Below are positions 52,729-62,049 of a stretch of 64,000 nt of DNA, piece by piece. Source of the DNA: Dickeya zeae NCPPB 2538. GTDB lineage: Bacteria > Pseudomonadota > Gammaproteobacteria > Enterobacterales > Enterobacteriaceae. A model generated the notes under the pieces. The model did no database searches. It was not told where the DNA came from and saw nothing but the letters and a program-made list of their open reading frames with translations. The translations under genes and the position numbers were made by a program. The DNA is taken from positions 4,262,054 through 4,326,053 of the forward strand of contig NZ_CM001977.1 in NCBI RefSeq assembly GCF_000406165.1. The letters are read 5' to 3'. How positions within the stretch are numbered: position 1 is the first letter of the stretch; each line of letters starts with the position of its first letter.

Positions 52729-53140
52729 GCTGTCTCCTGAGATCATGGTGAGTACTGCTGTAAGTACGGATCGTTTGTCAGTACCGAGCGATTGCGAGTA
52801 CGGATTCGTTGTTAGCGCCATGAGCGAAAAAGCGCGTTTTATATTCGGCAGGTAACATGACACGCGCAGATGACAGAAAAATAACCCCAATGTGACAACC
52901 AAATGACAAATGCATACGATTGCATTGGCGGAAAGGGGACGGGGGAAGGTCGAGAGGTCAGTAACCGAATTTTATTTTTTAATCAGTACGTTGTTGAGAA
53001 TCATCACCGTAGCCATCAGCCCTGGTCGGCATGATCCCCATCACTGTTGAGCACAACAAACGACACCGTAAAACGTGAGCCGCCGCCAGCACGTCTGTGG
53101 CCTGAAAAATAGCAGCGACTCCTCATCACACAGGCCTTTC
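52729..53140. other. Intergenic region upstream of ugpB
   Basis: No gene seen. It holds the ugpB leader with irregular AGTAC repeats (52745-52802), the Pho box and, at 53000-53100, the 3' flank of the DeoR-type gene without a clear terminator. Confidence 0.5.
52892..52909 (-). promoter_or_regulatory. Pho box (PhoB site) of the ugp operon
   Basis: On the minus strand TTGTCATTTGGTTGTCAC, two 7-mers separated by four bases, agrees with the PhoB consensus at nearly every key base. More TGTCAT copies follow downstream. It predicts induction of ugp under phosphate limitation, as in E. coli. Confidence 0.85.
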
Positions 53141-53902
53141 TCACCCGGCCACCATCACCGTTACCCCCATCTTGCCCAGTGCGTCTCTGGCGGCGACGGG
53201 TAGCCCGTTATCAGTAATGACGCTGTCGAATACCGTTATCGGCGTGGCAATCCAGGTGGCGATACGGCCATATTTAGAGGCATCGCTGAGCAGGATGCGT
53301 TTACTGCTGGCCTCGATAATTGCCCGTTTCACCGATACCTTGTCTTCGTTAGGGGTAGACAAGCCACGCAGGCTCCATGAGGAAGCAGAAACGAAAGCAA
53401 TATCAATCATCAGGTTACGCAGAGCCAACGCCGCCCCCTCGCCAACACAGGAGCGATTTTCCCGGCACAGGGTGCCACCAGTGTGGATCATGCGGCACTG
53501 GCTGGATTCGATCAGCAACGCGGCAATGGCGAAATCATTGGTCACAATCAGTAAATCATCCCGCTCTGCCAACTGGCGCGCCAGCGACAACGTGGTGGTG
53601 CCCGCATCCAGGTAAATACAGCTGTTGTGCGGGATCTGCTGCGCTGCCAGCCGACCAATCGCCTCTTTCTGCTGGCTGAACATCACTGACTTGTCCTGAT
53701 GAGAAGGCTCCATCGCCAACCGCTCCGGCGAACGTACCCCGCCAGACACGCTGAGCAGCAGTCCATCCTGTTCCAGCTTTTGCACATCCCGCCGCACCGT
53801 CATGTGCGATACGCCCAGCATGTCCGTCAGCTCACTGATGCTGACCACACCACGTTCAGTTATCAGTGACAAAATCTTTTGATGGCGTTCTACCGGTATC
53901 AC
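53141..53902 (-). CDS. DeoR-family regulator of the otn operon (YgbI-like)
   Basis: A 253-residue DeoR-type repressor. The N-terminal helix-turn-helix (RHQKILSLITERGVVSISEL, then MLGVSHMTVRRDV) and the C-terminal sugar-phosphate-binding domain (YLDAGTTTLSLARQL, VTNDFAIA, HTGG) are clear. It is divergent from the four-carbon acid operon, as ygbI is in E. coli, and probably represses it until a tetronate-derived phosphate is present. Confidence 0.9.
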   Translation of the reverse strand: MIPVERHQKILSLITERGVVSISELTDMLGVSHMTVRRDVQKLEQDGLLLSVSGGVRSPERLAMEPSHQDKSVMFSQQKEAIGRLAAQQIPHNSCIYLDAGTTTLSLARQLAERDDLLIVTNDFAIAALLIESSQCRMIHTGGTLCRENRSCVGEGAALALRNLMIDIAFVSASSWSLRGLSTPNEDKVSVKRAIIEASSKRILLSDASKYGRIATWIATPITVFDSVITDNGLPVAARDALGKMGVTVMVAG

Positions 53903-53923
53903 TCCCTGCTCCTGTTAATTGCT

Positions 53924-53940
53924 GTGATAACTATTGTGAT
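53924..53940 (+). promoter_or_regulatory. Candidate regulator operator near the DeoR-type gene
   Basis: GTGAT-N7-GTGAT direct repeat just upstream of the regulator start. A mirrored GTGAT-N8-GTGAT occurs near ltnD at 54146-54163 on the other strand. The symmetry suggests paired operators of the divergent promoters. Confidence 0.4.
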
Positions 53941-54096
53941 TTTACCCTGTGCCGAGCGCGATAATTATCATAAATTCACGTCGCAAACTATGCGCTCGCC
54001 GACATCCAGCGCCGATAGGGCATAACATTCCCTCTGTATGCCCACATCATGTCCATCACCCCGGCCGAACTCGTATTTTCCATTGGTGTTAATTTA

Positions 54097-54112
54097 TGTG
54101 ACATCAGTCACC
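54097..54112 (+). promoter_or_regulatory. Candidate CRP site upstream of ltnD
   Basis: TGTGACATCAGTCACC matches the TGTGA-N6-TCACA consensus except the last base. It lies 74 bases before the ltnD start, fitting catabolite control of a sugar-acid operon. Confidence 0.55.
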
Positions 54113-54145
54113 GCATTACCGCTAACAAGCGCCTACATTTAACAC

Positions 54146-54163
54146 ATCACAACAAAATATCAC
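54146..54163 (-). promoter_or_regulatory. Candidate regulator operator near ltnD
   Basis: ATCAC-N8-ATCAC, the mirror of the repeat at 53924-53940, 23 bases before ltnD and so well placed to block transcription. Confidence 0.4.
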
Positions 54164-54185
54164 TAAAATTAACAGAGAGCGATCT

Positions 54186-55121
54186 ATGAACCCACAGACC
54201 CCCGCACAGTATGCTGTCGCCGTGATCGGCCTCGGCTCCATGGGATTTGGTGCCGCCGTCTCCTGTATCCGCGCCGGATTAACCACCTACGGCGTAGACA
54301 TCAACCCGCACGCACTAGAGCGGCTGCGTCAGGAAGGCGCAGAACAAGCCGACAGCAGGATCGACCACTTTGCCGCACAGCTCGATGCGGTCGTGTTACT
54401 GGTGGTTAACGCCGCACAGGTCAACAGCATTCTGTTTGGCGAGGCCAGGGTCGCCGCAAAGCTAAAACCGGGCACCGCGGTCATGGTGTCTTCCACCATT
54501 TCAGCGCAGGACGCCAAACGCATTGCCGAACGACTGGCGGAACACCAATTACTGATGCTGGATGCGCCGGTGTCTGGCGGTGCTATCAAAGCCGCTGCCG
54601 GGGAGATGACGGTCATGGCGTCCGGTAGCCACGACGCATTTGAGAAGCTGGAGCCGGTGCTGAATGCCGTCGCGGGCAAGGTATACCGTATCGGAGAAGA
54701 GATTGGCCTTGGCGCGACAGTAAAAATCATCCACCAGTTGTTGGCGGGCGTACATATCGCCGCCGGTGCCGAAGCGATGGCGTTGGCCGCCCGCGCCGGT
54801 ATCCCGCTGTCAGTGATGTATGACGTGGTGACCCACGCCGCGGGTAATTCCTGGATGTTCGAAAACCGCATGAAACACGTGGTAGAGGGTGACTACACGC
54901 CAAAATCTGCCGTCGATATCTTCGTCAAGGATCTGGGCCTGGTCACCGACACGGCCAAATCGTTGCACTTCCCGCTACCGCTGGCTTCCACCGCGTTCAA
55001 CATGTTTACCGCCGCCAGCAACGCCGGTTTCGGCAAAGAAGATGACAGCGCGGTGATCAAGATTTTCAGTGGTATCGAACTGCCACAACAAGGATCGTCA
55101 CAACAACGGGAGGACGCATGA
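54186..55121 (+). CDS. ltnD: L-threonate dehydrogenase
   Basis: A 311-residue member of the beta-hydroxyacid dehydrogenase family that oxidises L-threonate to 2-oxo-tetronate with NAD. It has the N-terminal nucleotide motif GLGSMGFGAA, the substrate-binding DAPVSGGAIKAAAGEMTVM, and the catalytic Lys in GLGATVKIIHQLLAG. Its stop overlaps the otnK start by four bases. Equivalent to YgbJ. Confidence 0.93.
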   Translation: MNPQTPAQYAVAVIGLGSMGFGAAVSCIRAGLTTYGVDINPHALERLRQEGAEQADSRIDHFAAQLDAVVLLVVNAAQVNSILFGEARVAAKLKPGTAVMVSSTISAQDAKRIAERLAEHQLLMLDAPVSGGAIKAAAGEMTVMASGSHDAFEKLEPVLNAVAGKVYRIGEEIGLGATVKIIHQLLAGVHIAAGAEAMALAARAGIPLSVMYDVVTHAAGNSWMFENRMKHVVEGDYTPKSAVDIFVKDLGLVTDTAKSLHFPLPLASTAFNMFTAASNAGFGKEDDSAVIKIFSGIELPQQGSSQQREDA

Positions 55122-56398
55122 TTACCCTGGGCGTCATCGCAGATGATTTTACCGGTGCCACCGACATCGCCAGCTTTCTGGTGCAAAACGGCCTGTCGAC
55201 GGTACAACTCAACGGTGTACCGTCGGCGGATTATCAGGTGCAGGCGCAGGCGGTGGTCATCAGCCTCAAGTCGCGATCCTGTCCGGTGCAGCAAGCCATC
55301 GACGATTCACTGAGCGCACTGTCGTGGTTACAGGCACAGCATTGTCAGCAGTTTTACTTCAAGTACTGCTCCACCTTCGACAGCACGGCAAACGGTAATA
55401 TCGGCCCGGTAACCGACGCGCTACTGGACGCGCTGGGCGAGTCAATGACAGTGATTTCCCCGGCGCTGCCAGTCAATGGTCGCACCGTGTATCAGGGGCA
55501 CCTGTTTGTGATGGATCAGTTGTTATCCGACTCCGGTATGCGCCATCACCCGGTGACACCCATGACCGACAGCAGCCTGCTACGACTGATGGAACGTCAG
55601 GCGCGCGGACGTTGTGGGCTGGTGCCTTATCGTGTGATGGAGCAAGGTAGCACCGCGGTGCAACAGCAACTGACGCAACTGCGTGAACAAGGCTGCCGCT
55701 ACGCGGTGTTAGACACCCTAAACGAGCAGCATTTGCTGACGCAGGGCGAGGCGCTGCGAACGATGAAGTTGGTCACCGGTGGTTCCGGGCTGGCGATAGG
55801 ACTGGCGCGCGTTTGGGCTGGTGCCGACTCACGCCCGGCGACGAAGGCGGGCGAGCCGCAACCCGGCCCGGCGGTGGTGCTTTCCGGTTCCTGCTCGGTG
55901 ATGACCAACCAACAGGTGGCGTGCTATCGCCAGCAGGCGGCCAGTCAGGCGGTGGATGTCGCGCGCTGCCTGGCAAGCGAAGCCGGGTTGCAACGTTACG
56001 CCCGTGAACTCGCCGATTGGGCGATCGCCCATCGGAATGACACGCTGGCACCCCTGCTGTTCGCTACCGCTGAACCGCAGGCGCTGAGTGCTATTCAACA
56101 CCAGTATGGTGCCGCCGCCAGCAGTCGCGCGGTAGAAACCCTGTTCGCCAGCGTGGCGGCACACTTGCAGGCTGCGGGTTTCCGCCGCTTTATCATCGCG
56201 GGTGGCGAAACCTCCAGCATCGTCGTACAAACGCTTGGTATTCGCGCCTTCCACATCGGCCCCACGATTTCACCCGGCGTACCGTGGGTCACCTCGGTGG
56301 ATCACCCACTGTCGCTGGCACTCAAGTCTGGCAACTTTGGCGATGAAAACTTTTTTGCCCGCGCCCAGCATCCCTCGTCACCCTCAACGCGTTACTAA
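55118..56398 (+). CDS. otnK: 3-Oxo-tetronate kinase
   Basis: A 426-residue DUF1537-type kinase that phosphorylates 3-oxo-tetronate at O4. The N-terminal substrate domain (VIADDFTGATDIASFLVQNG, KYCSTFDSTANGNIGPVTDA) and the C-terminal nucleotide domain (IIAGGETSSIVVQTLG, then GPTISPGVPW) are both present. It lies second in the operon. Equivalent to YgbK. Confidence 0.93.
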   Translation: MITLGVIADDFTGATDIASFLVQNGLSTVQLNGVPSADYQVQAQAVVISLKSRSCPVQQAIDDSLSALSWLQAQHCQQFYFKYCSTFDSTANGNIGPVTDALLDALGESMTVISPALPVNGRTVYQGHLFVMDQLLSDSGMRHHPVTPMTDSSLLRLMERQARGRCGLVPYRVMEQGSTAVQQQLTQLREQGCRYAVLDTLNEQHLLTQGEALRTMKLVTGGSGLAIGLARVWAGADSRPATKAGEPQPGPAVVLSGSCSVMTNQQVACYRQQAASQAVDVARCLASEAGLQRYARELADWAIAHRNDTLAPLLFATAEPQALSAIQHQYGAAASSRAVETLFASVAAHLQAAGFRRFIIAGGETSSIVVQTLGIRAFHIGPTISPGVPWVTSVDHPLSLALKSGNFGDENFFARAQHPSSPSTRY

Positions 56399-56412
56399 TA
56401 GGAACTGAGTGC

Positions 56413-57072
56413 ATGAGCGAACATATCACCTTAAGTGAACATATTACCTTAAGCGAACAACGGGCCCGCGAAGAGATGGTGCGGCTGGGTGCGTCGTTCT
56501 TTCAGCGCGGCTATGCCACCGGCTCGGCCGGTAATCTGTCGCTGCTGCTGGAAGACGGCAACCTGCTCGCCACCCCCACCGGCTCGTGTCTGGGGGAATT
56601 ACAGGCTGAGCGCTTATCCAAAGTCAGCCTGAACGGCGAATGGTTATCTGGTGACAAACCGTCTAAAGAGGTGAGCTTTCACCGGGCACTGTATCTGAAT
56701 AATCCCGACTGCCGCGCCGTGGTCCACTTGCACAGTGCTTACCTCACCGCGTTATCTTGTCTGGAAGGACTGAATACGCAGGATGTGATCCGACCGTTTA
56801 CACCCTATGTCGTGATGCGGGTAGGCCCTGTGCCGCTGGTGCCCTATTACCGCCCTGGCGATGCCCGGCTGGGGGAAAACCTCGCCCGCCTGGCGCCGCA
56901 TTACCGGGCATTTCTGCTGGCCAACCACGGGCCAGTTGTGACCGGCAAAGACCTGCGGGCCGCCGCAGACAATATGGAAGAGCTGGAAGAAACCGCCAGA
57001 CTGATTTTTATTCTTGGTGACCGACGCATCCGTTATCTGACGGATGAAGAAATTGCCGAATTACGGAGTTAA
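56413..57072 (+). CDS. otnC: 3-Oxo-tetronate 4-phosphate decarboxylase (class II aldolase-like)
   Basis: A 219-residue class-II aldolase-fold enzyme that decarboxylates 3-oxo-tetronate 4-phosphate to dihydroxyacetone phosphate. The metal-binding His pair is in VVHLHSAYL and the third His in ANHGPVVTG. SAGNLSLLLEDGNLLATPTG forms the phosphate site. The N-terminus contains an exact six-residue tandem repeat (SEHITL twice, then SEQ) encoded by two near-identical 18-base units at 56416-56451, so a downstream start would shorten the tail. Equivalent to YgbL. Confidence 0.92.
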   Translation: MSEHITLSEHITLSEQRAREEMVRLGASFFQRGYATGSAGNLSLLLEDGNLLATPTGSCLGELQAERLSKVSLNGEWLSGDKPSKEVSFHRALYLNNPDCRAVVHLHSAYLTALSCLEGLNTQDVIRPFTPYVVMRVGPVPLVPYYRPGDARLGENLARLAPHYRAFLLANHGPVVTGKDLRAAADNMEELEETARLIFILGDRRIRYLTDEEIAELRS

Positions 57073-57074
57073 TC

Positions 57075-57857
57075 ATGCCGAAATTTGCCGCCAATCTTTC
57101 TACGCTATTTACCGAACTGCCTTTTCTGGACCGTTTTCAGGCCGCTGCGCAGGCCGGGTTCAAGGCCGTTGAATTTCTGTTTCCCTATGACTATCCCGCC
57201 GACCTGCTGGCGGAGAAATTAAAGCAGCATGGACTGCAACAGATATTATTTAATACCGCGCCAGGCAACGTCGCCGCCGGAGAATGGGGCGTTACCGCAC
57301 TGCCTGAGCGGGTAGATGACGCCCGTCGTGATATTCAGCTCGCGCTGGAATACGCCATCGCACTGCAGTGTCCGTCGGTACATATTATGGCAAGCGTGAT
57401 ACCCGAACATGCCGATATTCAGCGCTGCCAACAAACCTACATCGACAATATTCGCTACGCCGCGGATCTGTTTGCGCCCTACGGCATCACCGTGATGTTG
57501 GAAGCGTTAAATCCTGGCCTCAAACCACGCTATCTCCTCGCCAGCCAATATCAGACGCTGGAGATGGTCAACCGGATAGACCGCCGTAACGTGATGGTGC
57601 AGGTCGATCTGTATCACGCACAAATTGTCGACGGTAACCTGACGCATATTTTGCACGAAATGAAAGGGCGCTATGGTCATATTCAAATTGCGGCGGTACC
57701 GGGTCGCCATGAACCTGATGAAGGGGAAATAAACTATCCATTTATTTTCGATGAATTAGACAAAATAGGTTATTCCGGCTGGATTGGGTGTGAATATAAC
57801 CCACGTGGCAATACCGAAGCCGGGTTGGCCTGGATAAAACCTTATCTATTGTCATAG
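57075..57857 (+). CDS. otnI: 2-Oxo-tetronate isomerase
   Basis: A 260-residue hydroxypyruvate-isomerase-like TIM barrel that converts 2-oxo- to 3-oxo-tetronate. Typical parts are PKFAANLSTLFTELPFLDRF, EALNP with the metal Glu, VQVDLYHAQI, HIQIAAVPGRHEPDEGE and GCEYNPRG. It starts two bases after otnC. Equivalent to YgbM. Confidence 0.93.
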   Translation: MPKFAANLSTLFTELPFLDRFQAAAQAGFKAVEFLFPYDYPADLLAEKLKQHGLQQILFNTAPGNVAAGEWGVTALPERVDDARRDIQLALEYAIALQCPSVHIMASVIPEHADIQRCQQTYIDNIRYAADLFAPYGITVMLEALNPGLKPRYLLASQYQTLEMVNRIDRRNVMVQVDLYHAQIVDGNLTHILHEMKGRYGHIQIAAVPGRHEPDEGEINYPFIFDELDKIGYSGWIGCEYNPRGNTEAGLAWIKPYLLS

Positions 57858-58076
57858 TCGAATGAAATAACCGAATTCATTATCACCGTGGCCTCGCCAC
57901 CAGGGATAAATTTTTAAATACGCTTCCTGAAGAATGAATGGCGGCATAGGGATTTCTATTCCGCATTTTTTACGAAAAATGACGCAGATATATTGCCGCC
58001 AGACATTCATGGGACACCCTTATTTATAACGCATAACGATATTAATAACCGCTTTCCCCCATTGCGAGGATAACCT

Positions 58077-59450
58077 ATGTCTACCGCGCTGTTGCTTACC
58101 ATCGCCATCGCTGGCGTCCTGATTCTGCTGCTGATGGTCATCAAGGCCAAAGTTCATCCTTTTGTCGCGCTGCTGGTTGTCAGTTTCATGGTGGCGCTCG
58201 CTACCGGTATTCCGGTAGATAACATCATGAAAGCCATCACCGGCGGCATGGGCGGTTTACTGGGTTCCATCACTATTATCATTGGTCTTGGCGCGATGCT
58301 GGGCGGCATGATCGAAGCCTCCAACGGCGCAGAATCGCTGGCACAGCGCTTTACCCGCAGCCTTGGCCCCAAGCACACCGTGGCTGCGCTGACCATGGCC
58401 GCGTTTATTCTGGGTATCCCGGTGTTTTTTGAGGTCGGGTTTATCATCGTGGTCCCCATTATTTACGGGTTCAGTAAAGTCGCCCATGCTTCGCCGCTAA
58501 AATTCGGCCTGCCGATGGCTGGAGTGATGCTGGCAGTACATGTCGCGCTACCGACCCACCCGGGCGCGGCGGCAGCAGGAGCCATGCTGGGTGCCGACAT
58601 TGGCTGGCTGATGATGGTCGGTATCGCCATCGCCATTCCGGCCAGTATTGTCGGCTACTTTACCGCTCGTAGCATGAACCGCCGCCACTATGCCTTGTCT
58701 ATCGAGGTGCTGGAACAGATGCAGTTGTCCAAACCAGAATCCAGCACATTACCGGAATCCAGCACAGCGCCCGGTCATCAAGCCGTTCCCGGCGCTGGCC
58801 TGATAGCCAGCCTGATCGTTATCCCTATCGGCATTATTCTGCTGGGTACGATTGCGGCTACCACCCTGCCTGCCGACAACCTGCTGCGTAAAGCGATGGT
58901 ACTGGCGGGCACACCGGCGGTTGCCCTGCTGATTGCCCTGGCGCTGGCGACCTATTTTCTGGCACTGCGTCGCGGCTGGTCGAAAGACAAAATCAGTGAG
59001 GTGATGAGCGCCGCCATTCCTACCTCCGCCGCGGTGATCATGGTCGCTGGCGCGGGCGGTGCCTTTGGTAAGGTACTGGTGGAATCCGGCGTCGGCAAAG
59101 CGCTGGCCGAGTCCCTGACCGCCATTCATCTGCCCATCATTCCCGCCGCCTTTATCATCTCGTTGGCGCTGCGTGCCTCGCAAGGCTCCGCCACCGTCGC
59201 TATCATCACCACCAGTGGCTTACTGAGTCAGGCGGTCAGTGGCATGAGTCACATGCAGTTGGTGCTGGTCACGCTGTCCGCCTGTTTTGGTGGGCTGGGC
59301 TTGTCCCACGTCAATGACGCCGGTTTTTGGGTGGTCACCCGCTATCTGGGGCTGTCGGTCGCCGACGGTCTGAAAACCTGGACGGTACTGACCACCGTTA
59401 TGGGTTTGGTGGGTTTCATGATTATTCAGATAGTGTGGTTTATTATTTGA
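58077..59450 (+). CDS. GntP-family permease (YgbN-like)
   Basis: A 457-residue gluconate-permease-family transporter with about 12 membrane segments. Family motifs include TGGMGGLLGSI, GLGAMLGGMIEASNGAESLA, LALRASQGSATVAIITTSGL and HVNDAGFW. It lies 219 bases after otnI and is expected to import the tetronate (L-threonate or D-erythronate) used by this operon. It ends at a strong terminator. Confidence 0.93.
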   Translation: MSTALLLTIAIAGVLILLLMVIKAKVHPFVALLVVSFMVALATGIPVDNIMKAITGGMGGLLGSITIIIGLGAMLGGMIEASNGAESLAQRFTRSLGPKHTVAALTMAAFILGIPVFFEVGFIIVVPIIYGFSKVAHASPLKFGLPMAGVMLAVHVALPTHPGAAAAGAMLGADIGWLMMVGIAIAIPASIVGYFTARSMNRRHYALSIEVLEQMQLSKPESSTLPESSTAPGHQAVPGAGLIASLIVIPIGIILLGTIAATTLPADNLLRKAMVLAGTPAVALLIALALATYFLALRRGWSKDKISEVMSAAIPTSAAVIMVAGAGGAFGKVLVESGVGKALAESLTAIHLPIIPAAFIISLALRASQGSATVAIITTSGLLSQAVSGMSHMQLVLVTLSACFGGLGLSHVNDAGFWVVTRYLGLSVADGLKTWTVLTTVMGLVGFMIIQIVWFII

Positions 59451-59873
59451 CCGACATCATTTCTTACTTGCGCGTTCCCCCCTTTCTTTAACGTAAAACT
59501 GTAAAAATACGAGCAGAATTGCAAAAACGCCATCTGAACTTATCAGGTGGCGTTTTATTTGACCTTGCGCACTTTACATTCGACAAATCAAATTATATTC
59601 CTTACTCTTATTAACCAGCACATCCATGATTAATTTTATTTAAGGCTATTCTTTTAAGTTGATCATTGATTTCAACGATTCGTGTTACTGGCTCTTATAA
59701 AACATCATCTTATCTATTCATAGAATACAGGTAATAAACGGGAGAATTGTCGGCGAGCTCACAGAAATATTCATATGAAATAGAATCAACCCGAATGATA
59801 CACACTCAGAACTATTTAACCTCCTGGACGAGGTAAAAAATAATACATGGAATACACGACGTTAAGGACATCT
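59451..59873. other. Intergenic region between the otn operon and the first chemoreceptor
   Basis: No gene seen. The first part carries the otn terminator; the rest is AT-rich and should hold the promoter of the chemoreceptor. I see no good FliA (sigma-28) match. Confidence 0.5.
59524..59556 (+). terminator. otn operon intrinsic terminator
   Basis: A 14-bp stem with one mismatch (59524-59537 with 59543-59556, five-base loop) ending in TTTTATTT, 74 bases past the permease stop. Confidence 0.8.
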
Positions 59874-61562
59874 ATGAACGCGCTAAAAAAAATGAAGCTG
59901 GGCACCATGCTAAGTGCTGGATTCGCCCTGGTCATCGTAATCGGCTTGCTGGTCGCGACCTTCGGCCGAACCCAACTGGTGGGACTCGGTGATGACATCG
60001 ATCACCTCTCCTCTACAACCCTCACCAACATGATGTTGATTCAGGAAGCCAAAACCGGCTTCGATACCAATTCCCGTCTGGTGCGTAATATCGCGCTCAG
60101 TAACGACCCCGAACGTATCGCGGCTGAAAAACAGCAGATCGACCGGCAGATAGCGCGTAACACCGAGGTGCTCAAACAACTCTCCGAGCGGCTGGATACA
60201 CCGGAAACGCGCGACCAGCTCAACCAATTGACGCTGGCGCGTCCCGCTTATCTGCAAGCCTTCAATAAAGCGGTCGCGCTGGGAATGTCCACCCAGCAGG
60301 AGCAGCGCACCCAGGCGCGTGACCTGATTCTTAACGACATGCAAACCGCCCAAAACGGCGTATTCAAGGCGCTGGACAACATGCTCGACTTTCAAAAGAA
60401 AGTCACCATGAATGTGGTCGAAAGCTCGATGCGTGATGCCCGTTCCGATGGCTCGGTGATGCTGACGCTGGCGCTGGTCGCCGCGGTACTCGGTGCGCTG
60501 ACCGCCTGGCTTATCACCCGCACGGTAAAAGGCCAGTTGGGCGGCGAACCGGCGTATGCCGCGGCGGTGGCACAGAAAATCTCCGACGGCAATCTGGCTT
60601 TTCAGGTTGAACTGCGCACAGGCGATACCCATAGCGTACTGGCCGCCATGAATGAGATGCGCGAGAAACTGGGGCAGATTGTTACCCAGGTTCGCCAGAG
60701 CAGTGAATCTATCGCCACCGGCGCCAGCGAAATCGCCGCTGGCAGTACCGACCTGAGCCAGCGTACCGAAGAGCAGGCCGCCAGCCTGCAACAAACCGCC
60801 GCCTCGATGGAACAGATGAGCCAGACCATCCGCCAGAATGGCGATACCGTGCGTACGGCGTCCACACTGGCGCAATCCGCCAGCTCAACCGCCGCCAAAG
60901 GGGGGGAAGCCGTCAGTAACATCGTTCGCACCATGGAAGAGATCTCCCACAGCTCGCACAAAATTGGCGACATTATTAGCGTCATTGACGGCATTGCTTT
61001 CCAGACCAATATTCTGGCCCTCAACGCAGCAGTGGAAGCGGCTCGTGCCGGTGAGCAGGGACGCGGCTTTGCCGTCGTGGCCGGTGAAGTCAGAAACCTG
61101 GCGCAGCGCTCCGCTTCTGCCGCCAAAGAGATCAAGGAACTGATTACCGCCAGCGTTGAAAAAGTGGAAGTGGGCTCGGTACTGGTCAGCGAAGCCGGTT
61201 CCACCATCGACGAGCTGGTGAAGCAGGCGCGTCACGTCGCGGATTTGATCGGCGAAATCGGTGTGACCACGCATGAGCAGGAATCCGGTATCTCGCAAAT
61301 TAACGATGCGGTCAACCAGCTCGATCAGGTCACCCAGCAGAACGCCTCTCTAGTGGAAGAGTCAGCCAGTGCGGCCGACAGCCTGAGTGATCAGGCGGCA
61401 AAACTGGTGGAACTGATGAGTATCTTCACGATTCAGAATACCTTTAGCCAGCAGCAGCCTCCTTCATTCCAGAAACCGGGAATGTCATCGCATAAGTTAG
61501 CGCCGTCCAGACTGGCGTTGGCAAACGACACCGGCAGCAACGGCAACTGGGAACAGTTCTAA
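59874..61562 (+). CDS. Methyl-accepting chemotaxis protein
   Basis: A 562-residue transmembrane chemoreceptor from ATG 59874 (AAGGAC upstream). The first membrane segment (MLSAGFALVIVIGLLVATFG) is followed by a four-helix-bundle periplasmic sensor of about 150 residues and a second membrane segment (LTLALVAAVLGALTAWLIT). A HAMP domain and the cytoplasmic signalling hairpin come next, with the conserved tip DGIAFQTNILALNAAVEAAR. It ends in NWEQF, the NWETF-type tail that docks CheR/CheB. The ligand is unknown. Confidence 0.95.
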   Translation: MNALKKMKLGTMLSAGFALVIVIGLLVATFGRTQLVGLGDDIDHLSSTTLTNMMLIQEAKTGFDTNSRLVRNIALSNDPERIAAEKQQIDRQIARNTEVLKQLSERLDTPETRDQLNQLTLARPAYLQAFNKAVALGMSTQQEQRTQARDLILNDMQTAQNGVFKALDNMLDFQKKVTMNVVESSMRDARSDGSVMLTLALVAAVLGALTAWLITRTVKGQLGGEPAYAAAVAQKISDGNLAFQVELRTGDTHSVLAAMNEMREKLGQIVTQVRQSSESIATGASEIAAGSTDLSQRTEEQAASLQQTAASMEQMSQTIRQNGDTVRTASTLAQSASSTAAKGGEAVSNIVRTMEEISHSSHKIGDIISVIDGIAFQTNILALNAAVEAARAGEQGRGFAVVAGEVRNLAQRSASAAKEIKELITASVEKVEVGSVLVSEAGSTIDELVKQARHVADLIGEIGVTTHEQESGISQINDAVNQLDQVTQQNASLVEESASAADSLSDQAAKLVELMSIFTIQNTFSQQQPPSFQKPGMSSHKLAPSRLALANDTGSNGNWEQF

Positions 61563-62049
61563 ACGACCTTTTCTCCTGACACCGCCACGGCAACGTGGCG
61601 GGCTATCCTGACTAAAAATACCTGACACCACAATTAATAACGGGGTCTATTATCAGCCGCGGTCGTATAACCACAATAATACGCATTTTTTTGAAAATGA
61701 TTTCACCAGGTTTATATTTCATCACCCATATAAAATAACGCACATGACTATTATTATTTTACGCCACCAAAGAAAATAAAAAAATAAATGCAACACACTG
61801 ATTATTAATGATTAAAAAAATTAAATCACAATTAATAAAATTTATTTCACATCTTAAGATATAACAAAGACTCATCGATTAGATTAACCCTCGACATCAC
61901 AAATAACCTGGCGAATTTAGCATTCGTTCTTTCTTATGTCCGTAATCATTCATATTGCGGCGAGGCAGAAAATAACGCTGCAACCTGAAGAATAACGGAT
62001 AACACGCACCGGTTTGTCGTGATCAAAAACAACATTCGGGGGATACACC
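61563..62049. other. Intergenic region between the two chemoreceptors
   Basis: A CCGCCACG/CGTGGCGG hairpin (61582-61601) lies just past the first receptor but lacks a U run. The rest is very AT-rich and should hold the promoter of the second receptor; no gene is seen. Confidence 0.5.

Noticed and set aside
59451..62049. Sigma-28 (FliA) promoters before the chemoreceptors
   Set aside because: No acceptable TAAA and GCCGATAA pair with correct spacing was found by eye in either upstream region.
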